Assembly (NCBI RefSeq): GCF_016859285.1
Contig: NC_053420.1
Span: forward strand, 23,208,545-23,272,544
Source: Xiphias gladius
Taxonomy: Eukaryota > Chordata > Actinopteri > Istiophoriformes > Xiphiidae
Length of the DNA stretch: 64,000 bases
Direction of reading: 5' to 3'
Below the pieces are notes generated by a model. It saw nothing but the letters and a program-made list of their open reading frames with translations, made no database searches and had not been told where the DNA came from. This document shows positions 50,901 through 62,690 of the stretch, piece by piece (the first letter of the stretch is position 1; each line of letters opens with the position of its first letter). Made by a program: the position numbers and the translations under genes.

Positions 50901-53900
50901 AGCCATAGTGAGCTGTTAGATGAAGAGCTGTGGGCGAAAGGCCAATTATTGCCTGACTTCTTTTATTAAAACGGCAGTAGTTTGTTTCAATACTCGCAGG
51001 ATTGTGACTTGTGATATTAAACCACAGTTGCTGTTACCACCAGTACCTACAGGTGTCACCACATCAACCAGGACTGAAATCTTTAAATTGTGGAGCACAT
51101 GTACAAATCTCAGCTAGCATTCATTCCTTAATGTATTCATTCTCAAATTTTCTTCTTATATACTTGCATATGCGGGTACACACTCACAAATTCACAATTA
51201 ATATACAAAAGTCATGTTTCCAGTGTTTTTTAAAAATTTCACTGTATGCTCAGTGGTTGTTGTCAGGAGTGCTACCTTTTGTGTAAAACTTAGTTTTTTT
51301 TTGTCTGTAAGATACTTTCAGTGGAATTTTGAAAACAAATCTGACCTTTGACTTGGAGAGAGAAAACAACCTTTCACTAGAGCACGGACTAGAGGCTTCT
51401 GACTGGCCTACACATTTGCCAGAAATGGCAAGTGGGCATGTGTGGCGTGAAATTACTCTCTCCTTTAAGCTCCACTCCTTCAAAATGTCAGCACGTAGTG
51501 GGCTGACCCAGCCACTATACTCTATTATCCACTGAAGTGTATTATATGCCACAGAAGGTAGTAGGACAGAAAATGCCAGTCACACTATATCAGATTATCA
51601 CAAAGCATCCAAGATAAATATGCTGCCAAAGGGAAATGTCCGTCATGTTAGGAGGTTAATGTATAAAACTGGTCTTATGTGCCCTCACATGTATATCTAA
51701 AAACGTGTACTTGATCATCCTACAGGGTCACGGCAAATCCATCCAGTGTCTGACAGTTCACAAAAATGAAGGGCGAACATACATCTACTCGGGGAGTCAC
51801 GATGGACACGTCAATATCCTTTTTAAGTGATAAAGTAGTGCCAGTAATGACCGTAAAGGTAACTCGCTCGCCAATAAGGGTCCTTTTTTATACTGTACGT
51901 AGACTACCATTTTTCCATCTAGGTGATCTGGCAGATGTAGGAAAAACGTAATATGTAACGTACAGGTGGTTGTTTAGCCTGCTTGGCATCTCTGCCTGCC
52001 GCATCTCCGACAGTGCACCCCAGGTCAGCTGCAGGGTCGTCAGCCGGGGCCACCGTTCATAGCTGTTTCGCCGCCTTGCCAGTAAATCTCCTGTCGGGGG
52101 GGGCAGTGAATCCTTCAACCCGCCCACCCCCCTGCAGCTGACCCTATTGGGGTAAAACTTACGAAATAGCTTTAATCTAAAATCCTAAATATGTGGAAAT
52201 TATATTATATGTACTATTAAATAATATGATATTCAGGTTAAGGTTTTATTGTCACTTCTACACATATACTTGACATACACACAGGGCAGATGTGGCTCAG
52301 GAGGTAGAGCAGGTTGTCCACTAACTGGAAGGTCAGTGGTCCCCAGCTCCTCCTGTCCGCATCTCGAAGGGTCCTTGGGCAAGATGCTGAACCCCATAAA
52401 TTGGGGTGTATCATCGTTGAAAAGTGCTGCATGACTGTGTGTGAGATTGGGTGAATGTGGCATGTGTGTAAAGTGCTTTGAGTGGTCAGTAAGACGCTAT
52501 ATAAGTGCAGTCCGTTTACAAACAGGTAAACCAAAGTGTTCAACAGACATAAAAACATCACACAGTCTTAAGGGCAAGAGTGAGCGCTCTGACATTAGCA
52601 GCAGCAGCAGCTTGCACGTAAACAAGGTCCAGTGTATTTTCTCCTCTTGTAGAAAATCTCTATCTATGTCTATTGTTGAGGACATGCAAAACAATAAACA
52701 CGAAAAACTGCTGCATCTGCGCGCATCGTCATGGCAATCATGTAATATCCCGGCTAACAAGATATATTTGCCTATTGGAGGGATTCATTTTTGTATAACT
52801 TGCTCATCAATTCCAATAAAAAAGGCTCAAAAATGGCATTTAAAAAAAAATAAATCCATCTCTATATACAATTTCATCATGATTGCGTTGCTGATGGGAC
52901 ACTGCTAAAGCAGAATGGTATCGTTCGCAGGGCTGTAATCAGCACCAAGGTCTAATGGAGCTAAAACTGAGTGTTAGCCATTGTTGGCAGCTAAACACTG
53001 GTCATTTAACATTAATTGAAGCCCTTTCCGTGAAATGGAAGGGCTCGAAGTCCAACTGAATTCTCTGAACTAGTGCGTTTCCATTCATAATTGCAATTAC
53101 TTTAAGAGAGGAAGCAAGAGTTTGGAAAATTGCTCTGAAATTGTTCAAAGAATTTGGTTAGAATTTGAGCTTTTTAAGTGGTGACTGAACATGTACGTGT
53201 TTAAAATTAATTGAAGACTGTATTAAAAAATTCATGGGTAGTAGTATCATGGGTACATTTGGGGAGCGTCATCTTCGCAGTAATGTTTCTTAAACATGAC
53301 TAAACTATCCATATTAAACAACTCGTAAGAAGGCCACATTATTTGATGAATAATATATATCAACATTATTTTTTAAGAGTTTAAAAAATGCTTGTATTTC
53401 TCAGATGAGAACTAGGTGGGGGATGCCTCTGGTACAGTCAGTAACACTGCGTCGAAGCCCAGTGCTCGCCCGTGATGTCTTACCGGCTCCATCCCAGGCC
53501 ATTACTTTCCTGCAGCATCAAATATCCATGTCTAGAATTATTTTTGTCCTTAATGTTGACCTCACATTTCTGGGATGCAGAAACTGGGGAGAATGACTGT
53601 TTCTCAGGGAAGGGCCACAGCAACCAGGTTAGCAAGATGGTGACTGATGAAGCCAATGAGCTGGTGACCTGCAGCATGGATGACACGCTGCGCTACACCA
53701 GCATCGACAAGAAGGAGTACAGGTAGGGTTCATTTATGTGTTGCTGTACAGATAAAAACTATGAGATGATCTTAGTGGGGATTATAATGGTGCTGTGCGT
53801 TTCGTCTGGTTATGATAATGGAAGTTAATCTGGGTAAAGCAGTCGTCTGGTAGAGAGGAGATGAAGTTTTGAAGTAGAGCTTTGTTTTGACAGTTGATAA

Positions 53901-55015
53901 TGAGTGGATGTCCCTATGGTAAATGATCTATCATGCAGAAAATCAGGAATAGTTTTCCTTGATATAGTTTGTGTTTTGTAGTCAGTGTATAAACACTTTT
54001 TTTAATTTTGTCATTTCTGGCAGAAAACATGTATTTATATACATTTTCACAATATTAAGAACAACTTTTTGACCAGCATCAAACTGAATGTTTTTAGTAT
54101 GATAACATGGATGACGAATGGCAATTAAAAAAGTTTTTAAAAATTAATTCATAAAAGTCCCAACGATGTGCTTAGAATAAGCATCAATACGAGGCCATCA
54201 CTATATCTTGGCCTCCTATGTCTTAAATGTCATGTCGTGCAAGATTATATATATTATTTGTCACTGGAATATCTCTTTTCTTTTACCTGAAACTAAATAT
54301 TGGCTTTAAGAATTCAAAAGTTAGACCACTTTTCAATGTTGCTTAATTCTTAATTATCATGTAAATGACCCAAACTGTTTTTTTTTTTTTTTTTTTTTTT
54401 TTTCTCAGTGCCTCTGATGTGGTGAAGATGGATTTCCAGCCCAAAAGTGTGTCAGTAGCATCAGGAGGGCTGTCACTGGCTGTGTGCATTGGGCAGGTAA
54501 TGTCTTTGTTTTAAGTCATCATTTTTTAGCCTAATCGGGTGTTTAGTTGAATGTTTCCACTTGGACACATTTTAGCATTTGCGAGGTTTTACATCATCAA
54601 CCAGATGAAATCATCTAAAATCAAGGTCTTGGCAAATGTTTTTTTTTTCTTTTTTTTGATATCCTCATTCCTCATCTCCTGCCTTTCCTAGATTGTCTTG
54701 CTGAAGGATAAGAAGAAAGTCTTCACACTAGACAATCTCGGCTATGAACCAGAGGTCGGGGTTATCCACCCTGGCGGCACCACTGCTGCAGTGGGGGGAA
54801 CAGTAAGTGGGACGCACATTATCTTGCCAAACATGAGCTCAGTTTATAGCTGCCTCAGAAAATGCTTGTTAAGTTTAGTGGGAAAAAATACCATCAGCAT
54901 GTCTCGGTGTGTAATAATGATCATATATAACTAACCATCAGGGGAAAAAGTCAGCTGACTCTTCATCACACTCTGGTGACATTAGACATGAGGTTCATTC
55001 TTTCCTGTTGTTGTT

Positions 55016-55046
<31 letters not shown>

Positions 55047-56516
55047 CTTCTTCAGGATGGGAAAATCCATCTGTACTCCATTCAGGGCAACACTCTGAAG
55101 GATGAGGGTCAAACAATTGAGACTAAAGGGCCGATCACAGACATGGCCTACTCTAATGATGGCGCCTATCTGGCTGTCATTGATGAGAAGAAAGTTGCCA
55201 TAGCCTATACTGTGGCAGACAACTACTCGGTAAACATTTGTCTGTCCTATATTTATCTTATTTATGGATTATTTAAGATCCAGTATCCAGAATTGCATTG
55301 CAAAATGCATTCGTTGTCTCTTGTTTATAACTACTTCTCACTCTTTTTCCCCAGGTCAAAAATGAGTTTTACGGACACCATGCCAAACCAGTGACCTTGG
55401 CCTGGTCACCTGATAATGAGCACTTTGCGACTGGTGGGATGGACATGATGGTGTTTATCTGGACGATTGGTGACGCAGACCAGAGGATCAAACTCCCAGG
55501 TAGGCCACAAAAGTGCACATGTACATTCACTCATGCCTGGCTTGCATGCAGGTACACACGGATGCACTTGGATGTGGCTCTAAGAGCTACATATTGTAGA
55601 TCCCCTCTGCAACAGTTTCCAGCCATACAAAAACAAAGGCAACAGGGCGTTTTGAGCTGAGTAAAGTTGTACATTTAGAGCATGTAAAGTTCTAATCCTT
55701 AGGGCTCCTGGTTTATTTGACACCTGTGGTTGCCGGTGGCAACAGCAAGCGCGGTTTAACGCTACAGCAAGCACTTAACTGAGCAGTTACTTGGACAGAA
55801 CTGTGACAGAAGAGGAACTGGTGTATGTCTTCACAGTGTAGCCAAACAAACCTGTAATGTTTTAATTACTGAAGTCAGTCAACTATTATTACAATGGCGA
55901 CATCTGATTTCATTCAGTGCACAACGCGAGTTGACCTCGGGGAGAAATGCATTGCTTTTCCCGTGACTGCCTCACTATTAAGGCCACCCTATATTTTGCC
56001 AGTTTTAATGCTTTTAATGCTAAGCAGTGGTAATAAATGGTCAGTTTGCTTTAGCAGTAACTTTATACGACTGTAGGAGAGTGAGCTGTAAACCGTGAGC
56101 TGATATCAGAAAAATAAAAGTACTAACAGTAATGCAAGGGTACATACATGCTTTTGTTTCGTGTGCAATCCCTCGTTAATGGAGGCTTTTGAATCCAGCG
56201 CAGGAATATGGGCGTAAATACAGAGAGAATGAATAAGCAGGCTTTGATTCCATTAAAAACCTTAGGAATTATAATTCCTATCTCAGAATGTATTGATTGT
56301 TGAACTGAACTTGGCTGCAAATGTTTGTACACTTTACTCTGTGTTAAGACTTTCCTTTGTGTTAAGACATCTTTTGTAACAGGTTGTTTTAATGCCTTGT
56401 TGTCTGCAGACACTCACAGGTTGCACCACGTTAGCGGCCTGGCCTGGATAGATGAGCACACTCTAGTCACCGCCTCCCATGATGCCAGCATCAAGCAGTG
56501 GACTATTACGTACTGA
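43298..56516 (+). CDS. wdr1: WD repeat-containing protein 1 (actin-interacting protein 1)
   Basis: Cytoplasmic cofactor that works with ADF/cofilin to disassemble actin filaments. Exons: 43298-43313, 44621-44742, 45651-45741, 45841-45988, 46584-46764, 48222-48299, 49429-49509, 49986-50219, 51726-51813, 53566-53722, 54409-54496, 54692-54802, 55056-55229, 55355-55499, 56410-56516. The sum is 1,821 nt, 606 aa, the same length as human. The start [18 protein letters not shown] corresponds to the family's MPYEIKKVFASLPQVERG. WD-repeat blocks include [112 protein letters not shown] and the end [13 protein letters not shown]. The family folds as two seven-bladed propellers. Exon 1 encodes only five codons and one base. 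The intron between 51813 and 53566 has U12-type AT-AC ends. Confidence 0.97.
44230..44400 (+). other. Coding-like segment in wdr1 intron 1, unassigned
   Basis: From the ATG at 44,231 the frame reads [16 protein letters not shown], stop, [39 protein letters not shown], stop. Base composition is more balanced than the flanks. A splice-acceptor-like CAG precedes it, and the single internal TAA interrupts an otherwise protein-like frame. I do not recognise the family. It may be a decayed gene fragment, a non-coding conserved element or chance. Confidence 0.2.
46765..48221 (+). other. wdr1 intron with long T tracts and GT repeat
   Basis: Contains several pure T runs (near 47,048, 47,077-47,095, 47,485, 47,514-47,534 and 47,720-47,741), TTTA repeats at 46,794-46,818 and 47,345-47,367, and the (GT)n tract at 47,890-47,958. 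No coding content. Confidence 0.7.
47890..47958. repeat. (GT)n microsatellite
   Basis: About 34 uninterrupted GT units. Confidence 0.97.
48847..49062 (-). pseudogene. L1/Tx1-type LINE ORF2 C-terminal fragment
   Basis: The minus strand from about 49,045 to 48,860 reads without a stop: [30 protein letters not shown], then a degraded tail. The YPN-x(4)-C-x(2)-C-x(8)-H-x(4)-C pattern (CFRC, GHIFWSC) is the CCHC motif at the C-terminus of L1/Tx1-clade ORF2 proteins. A stop occurs just upstream. On the minus strand an A-rich run (48,845-48,811) follows, like a LINE tail. It lies in wdr1 intron 6, antisense to the gene. Confidence 0.75.
52023..52143. repeat. GC-rich inverted repeat
   Basis: GGTCAGCTGCAGGG at 52,023-52,036 and its exact reverse complement CCCTGCAGCTGACC at 52,130-52,143 enclose a 93-nt GC-rich loop with a G8 run. 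It stands out from AT-rich flanks inside the wdr1 U12-type intron. Nature unknown. Confidence 0.6.
52284..52520 (+). repeat. SINE-like element with tRNA-type head
   Basis: Begins GGGCAGATGTGGCTCAGGAG; TGGCTCAGGAGG (52,293-52,304) fits a Pol III A box. The B-box area 'ggtcagtggtccccagctcc' appears shortened relative to the usual GGTTCGA-type box. The tail 'aagtgctttgagtggtcagt', 'aagacgctatataagtgcag', 'tccgtttaca' is the 3' end I know from a dispersed teleost repeat. The damaged B box suggests an inactive copy. Confidence 0.7.
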
Positions 56517-56883
56517 GCTGCAAGCAGACAAGCATCCACATCTCCAGGGACAAAGACTACTGTAGAATTCAATCTTCTTCTTCTTCCTTTTTTCTTTTTT
56601 TTTTTTTTCTTTCTTAATGTATTTTCACTATCTAAATGGTGTTCAGTGCTGTCTGTAAACATCCGAATTGTAAATGGTTATGGATGGGAAAGGCTCCCAT
56701 AAAAGTTATCCACGATGATGTATCTTTGATGCGAATAACCTCCACTTACACCGAAATGAAATTTACAATGTAACCATGAGTGCTTTTACATTTCTTTGAG
56801 AGTTATGGACCCATAAAATATTTGTAAGCTCAACATTCCATAGGTAATAGCCTTCACTCAGTTTAAACTGAAATCCTTGTCTG

Positions 56884-56914
<31 letters not shown>

Positions 56915-57685
56915 GACAAAATCGCATTTGAAAGAAATGAAACCTTTTGGTTACATTCCTGAAATGAGAAGTAACTGGTCCTAACTGCAGCTGCCTGTCA
57001 CTTTTTATTTTCAAGGTTTTAAGGGGTGGGTATTGTTGTTTTTTTTTTTTTTTTGCTTTGTCTTAGGTTTCATTCTCTTTGTGATTCATAACTCTTCCTG
57101 TTGGACTGGGGAGCAATAATAGGGACTGAAAGAAGAAAGTGTGTGTACAATCAAGATGCCGTCTGTTCAGGTTAAGGTCCTGTGTTGTTGCTGTGTTTCT
57201 GTTTGGGCCCACTATGCTTGTCTCACTTATATAATTTTTTTTTTTTTTTTTTCATATCTTTATGCATCCGCTTCCAAAGTGGAAGTGATTCATTAATAAT
57301 GATGATAATAATAAAAAACACTTTTTATGCATTTTCTGTTTCATGCAGATTTGCACTTATTTTACTTGTCAGACACATTTATTTGCAGATTGTCCTGTGA
57401 AATTCTTCATCACAATTTCATGGTGTTCAGGAACACACTGAACTGTGGGTGTTGAGCAGCAGGGGCGCCTCTAGTGGGGTGCAAAGTCTGAGAGGAGCAA
57501 ATGAGAAAACCTCCTTACAGGGTGTTTCTTCCAGGATTTCCCTGTGACTCAGTGAGTAAGTTGGCCATTGTGTAATTGTAATTGATCCCTGGATTGAACA
57601 TTGGACATTGTCACTTCAAGGTCTCCATCTTTTTTGTCTCCTTTTATTGTTAACGGTTTAATAAAGCAAAAATGAAAAGAAAAGT
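56517..57685 (+). other. wdr1: wdr1 3' untranslated region
   Basis: From the wdr1 stop to about 20 nt past the AATAAAG at 57,660. It contains several long T tracts (56,595-56,607, 56,885-56,909, 57,040-57,054, 57,237-57,252) and an internal AATAAA at 57,310 that could give a shorter form. The length of about 1.2 kb is reasonable for this gene. Confidence 0.6.
57660..57665 (+). terminator. Candidate wdr1 poly(A) signal AATAAA
   Basis: GGTTTAATAAAGCAAAAATG, a strong hexamer context about 1.15 kb after the stop. AATAAA at 57,310-57,315 is the alternative. Confidence 0.55.
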
Positions 57686-58734
57686 ATCTTTTAAAATGGT
57701 ACGCGTAGAAATACTTTAAGGGTCTGGTCCTGTACTGTTCCCCAGGATTTTTGAATACTATAAGAAACATTTGTTGTGAGTTACTCACAGTGATATGATC
57801 ATACCTGTTCAGGGCGATACATATAATTGACTAATATTTATAGTTTTGGTCAGATTAATGTTTAATCCAGTGAGAGCACTGTGAATGCTGATGACTTGGA
57901 ATCGTAACGTAGTTATTAAGCACCTTTTATTGATGACATGTAAGTTATAGTGGTATAAAAGTTCAGAATACTGTACATAATGTCCCTCTTTGTCTCACAG
58001 TCACGTTTGAATTGTTGTTAGTATAACGGACTAATCACACCAGTGTCAATTTGTTCTCACCTGATTAAATTAGCTGATTTACCATATAACACCTAATAGT
58101 TTCGAGGAGTTAAAAGAATGGCTGAGGTGACAGCGTCTACACTTGGTGCCATCTAAAATATTAAGTTGTAACTACATTTTCATTTATTTTTGATTGTATT
58201 TGCTTTAATAACAACAGTGCCGTTTTAACAAGACCAGGTACTGAAGTATCTTAACAGGTACTGTGTAAATTTTTCCCCAAATGGGGCATAAACCAATCCA
58301 AATCAAGCCTGCCTGCACCTAAACAATAATTTGACTACAGTGTACGTACTCAAATAGTATTTGTTTTTAATCTACTGATTTAAGGATTCACTCAGTGCAA
58401 ATTTAGGCAATTTTTACATGGGGTGCTGAAAATGTGGTAAGGTTAAACTATATTAAAGAAATTATAGATGCATTAATTTGATGGTGTAATTCATATCAGT
58501 AGCAAAAAAGGGAACACTCACTAATTAATATTATAGTGTACCACTATAGTACTTTCTGCTTAATCCTGCTTACAAATAAGTAATAAAACAAAACAAACAG
58601 ACACCGGTGATTATATAAACTGCTTTGCAGATGAAATTACAGCACTATAATGATAAGCAAACACAGGTAATGATGATAAGGAGATTTATTCCAGTTTTCA
58701 CACGAGGAACTGATGGTTTTCTCAGGCCACGTAA

Positions 58735-58737
<3 letters not shown>

Positions 58738-58782
<45 letters not shown>
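58738..58782. repeat. (TA)n microsatellite
   Basis: About 22 TA units. Confidence 0.95.
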
Positions 58783-58785
<3 letters not shown>

Positions 58786-61700
58786 GGTCTCCAGGGCTCT
58801 AGTAGTTTTCTCTCCAAGAAGGTATTACAGTTTAACAGTGATCAGAAGATGTAGCAAAATCTTCAGATTTTTTGGATAACGGTTGGTTTGTGTCTGCCAC
58901 TCTCTGTGACGCCTGCGCCTGTATGCAATTGATGTTTTCTCCAGTTTTGATTAGGTGTCACAGCTGAAGATGTTCAACAGCAATAACTGCCGAGCACAGC
59001 AGCCTAATAACCACTCAGTCACACAGCTCAAAGTCACAGAAACAGCAGTTTTAAATCTGTACCTATATGCCCAATAAACTAACATACATATTTTCAGTAG
59101 TCACATAATCTGGAGACTGCTACCTGTTCATATGTGTGTTAGAAACCCTGTCATTTGGTGGCCTGAGCTCTGAGAGGGTGCCCAACTATGGCTATGCACA
59201 TGCGTCTGACCACAGCCGACACACCCATTACTGAGTTCCTTCACATGCACATTAGTATCCTGGTTTTGAGTCTTATCGTGGTTTTGATTATATTTGGGAT
59301 ATGGGGTTTCAATGGATGGGACATCTGAAGCTGTAATAATAAATACACACCAGAAAACTTGGATGGATGAAAAATGAAGAGACAACCACCGCAGAGGTGG
59401 GGCAAAAAGTGTGAAGTGTGTCCTGAAGGAGATGTCAGAGAAAAGTCCAAGTTGTAACCTAACACAAAGAGTTATCCTCTGATGAGTGCAACAGTGTTCA
59501 GAGTGTTACAGGACAGTTGTTTGGTCTGGAAAGTTCATATAGTGACAAGACATAAGGTCCATCCTCAAGTGCTTAAACAAATTTGCAGTAATTCCCTCAT
59601 TATATTTTGGGCCATCTTGTACAAATGCAATCGTCAGCCTTTGAGTGGCGCTACATTAAAGGGAAACTTGTCAACTGAATCACAAGGATAAGTCGTCTGG
59701 GCAGCGTGATTTTGCCCAGCAGATGTTATGGCGATGCTTCCTGTTTATTCTGGGAAGTTGATAATCTGGCCTGGGAGGGGCCGGATTAGTTCTTGATAAA
59801 AGGCAGATGCACTGGGAAGGAGTTTTACAAGTGCAGATCAGTCTGTGAGGACATTATGGCAAATTGCATTTGTTATTATCATTACATTTTTAGTCCTGTC
59901 CAGTTCCCTCTGCACCAAACTAGGAAAAACAGAAACTTGGAAGCACACTATTGTCTAAAATATATTGTATGCTGCAGCATTAATATTTCAGTTAGTTAGA
60001 ACTAAAGGGCATATAACCCAAACCATAAAAAACCCCAACCCTCAAAAGTAGACATAAGTATGTGGACGGGTGTATTATTATATGGTATATTGCTTTGGGG
60101 AGCTTGGATGCCCAGAGGTGGAAGCTTTTCTAGAACGGTGAACGCAGTTGAGGGTGATAACATTAGTGAAAGGGCGGTTTTAATCAGATCATCCATATGA
60201 TATTTGATTTTTGACCCTCTCTGTTGTCAGAGTAAACCGTGTCTACCCCGTGCTCTTTTAGGGCATTAAGACTAATTTGATCAGCAAAATTAGTCACAAA
60301 CAGACTTGAAGGAGACATTCCCAGAGAAAACTTGACTCTTTTTCCATAAATCCGAGATTCACAATGACAAGTGTATAGTAGTATAAAGGGAAAGTGGAGA
60401 TGACACGATGTTTCCTGGTCTGACCCGTCCATCAGTATCTTGTATTACTACTTACACATCCCTGGGAACAGAGGAAGATATATTTTAGTTTAACTGTTTC
60501 CCATGCCTGGGAATAAATCGCGTTACTGAATTACCTTGTTTTCATACTTCAGTTTCCCCACCCCAAGCTTCCCTTTTTTGAGTAAATGTTTTTTATGCTC
60601 AATATCAAGTTTTTTTGTACTCAATATTGAGTTCTAAGGATGTCATGTAGAGAGAACTCAGACTGTCTGCTCCAAATGACAAATAAAACAAATAATACAG
60701 TTGCTTGAACATTTAGGCATCGTCCCTTTGCAAGGGTCAATTGAAGAAAGGAACAATTCTCACATTGACTTCCCTGTTTAAATTAAGGTTAATTCATCAC
60801 CACTTGACATGCTCTTGGCCTAGAGGTGGAGGCCACAGGCTCAGTGGGAGGAAGACCTGCCTCTTCCTGCAAAATGAACATCATAGCAATGGAAGCAATT
60901 TATTCATTTTACAAAAGAGAGCACTTGAAGCAGTTATTAGTCCAATGTGCAGACCGGCACCATTAGCAAGTAATTAAAGGTACATCAATTACAGTCAAGT
61001 CTACACACTCTCACCATCCGAGTTAAGATGGGCAAATTGAAAACTGCATAAAATTGATAACAAAGGAGTAAATAGTGCCACCAAATCTCTCTCTGAGCAT
61101 ACAGACACCCTCTCATGATCTAGGGCCTCCCCCTGAGAAAACAGGATATTTAAATGGTCTATTTAATCCATGATCAGCACCCAGAGATGAAGGTGCCAGT
61201 GTATATCACAGGTTGCATTCAGTGTTAGTGGACAGTGTGTAAGTGGGTGGTGGCAGCAACACCAGTGTCTCCCCATCAACTGTAGAGAAAGTAAACACGT
61301 TATTTACTCCCACAATTAGTAGTATATTATGTAACTGGGTTTTCTAGCAACCCAGTAGTTTAATATTGACTCATTGACACATACCCTGAACAAAAGTGGC
61401 CTGCTGGGAGCTGCCACTTCCGCCAGGGTCTGATGGGCAACACTCATTATTACAGAAGGCCAACAACCTTAGCAGGAGTGTATTCCTGTGTAGGAGGGCC
61501 CCCTCCTGTCTTCTTTATTTCATTTTTTTCCGCTTCTAGCTGCAAGCAATGTCAAAGCCATTTCATTGTGCTGTTGTACACTGATATCATCCTAGCACAG
61601 AGACTTATTGAAGCACTAAAACCTTGTACTTGTTGTAGTTATAAGATATTAAAGTACAGTGGATTCCAAAAGTGGGAAAGTGGTCTCAGACTTTTGGACC

Positions 61701-62199
61701 CCACTGTATGTTTTTATGCTTATTTCTTATTTGGTCCGAGGTCTTTTTGAAACAGCTGGGGTTGCAGCTGAAAGAATAAGCCTAAAATTGACATTCACAT
61801 CATAAGAATACATCTAGGTCACACATGAATTTAATTGAATAAAGCTATGTAAGGATAGTCAGATCTACCTGTGCCCTAATGATGGGGCAGTGATATCATA
61901 AGCCTATTAACGCAGTCACACATTTGGTGATTTTTTTTTGCCAGCTGCAACTGTGGCATTTAGCCTGAATTATGTGTTTACCTTGTAAATGTTTGCGATT
62001 GCTCACGTGCTGCCAACACCACTCCTTTTATGTGAACGCGCTCAGGAAAACCTGGATTGACTCCTGGAGTTGATAACCACCGTCATGTGGCTGCTTAGCG
62101 TGATTGTGGTTGTTATGCTTAGTGAAGCCAGATTACAAAAAAGATATCCTCGTTATGATGAGCTTGCTTTGTAATACAGGCCCCAGGATAATCCAAAAA

Positions 62200-62690
62200 C
62201 TTGATCATAACAGGGATACAGTTGCGCATGTAAATGCACTTTTTCTAGTATTCTCAGTGTCCTGGCCATGTGTTGTGCAATAGGTATCATATCCTGGTTT
62301 GAGTCTTATCCTGGTTTTGATCTTACTCCAGATATGTTTACATGGAACATGACAAACCTGCTTATTCCTCCCTGCATACATGATTCTTGCATTATCCTGG
62401 TTTCTGATGATCTGTGTGCTGTTGTGCCTTTACTTCTCTCCATGTTACCCACTGTGATCTGTACCAACAAAGAATGTTCAGAAACCTGGATAATGTGTTA
62501 TATGCCACAATACGCTGGTTTCTATCGGAGTACTCCAGGTAGCTTATCCAAGTTTCTCAAAACTAGATAAGGCCTTATCCAGGCTTCTGAAACCAGGGTA
62601 AGATGTTTAGATGTGCAACACATAACCAGAATACTCCAACCATCAGATCATAATCAGGATACAAACGCAAACGCGCTTTACGCTGAGTCT
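62200..62690. repeat. Foldback (inverted) repeat, MITE-like
   Basis: The left arm has 'agtattctcagtgtcctggc' and 'catgtgttgtgca'. The reverse complement of the right arm reads 'gagtattctggttatgtgtt' and 'gcaca'. 'gatcataa(c/t)cagg' words sit at the outer ends and 'tatccaggcttctgaaacc' / 'tcctggtttctga' words inside. The imperfect inverted arms and lack of coding content suggest an old non-autonomous DNA element. Confidence 0.5.

Larger units (their letters stand above)
51814..53565 (+). other. wdr1: U12-type AT-AC intron of wdr1
   Basis: The donor is ATATCCTTTTT directly after GTCA, the exact minor-spliceosome 5' site. No GT donor here keeps the frame. Before the next exon, TCCTTAAT (53,547-53,554) matches the U12 branch site, and the intron ends in AC at 53,564-53,565, 12 nt after the branch A. 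Joining these ends gives [12 protein letters not shown], exactly the expected WDR1 sequence. The intron also holds a SINE and an inverted repeat. Confidence 0.9.

Noticed and set aside
52284-52360. A tRNA gene
   Set aside because: It has only an A-box-like head, no cloverleaf, a broken B box, and is followed by a SINE-type tail.
57455-57485. Third CTCF-like motif (agcaggggcgcctctagtgg)
   Set aside because: One base short of the core in either orientation and resembles a common dispersed word; too weak to list.
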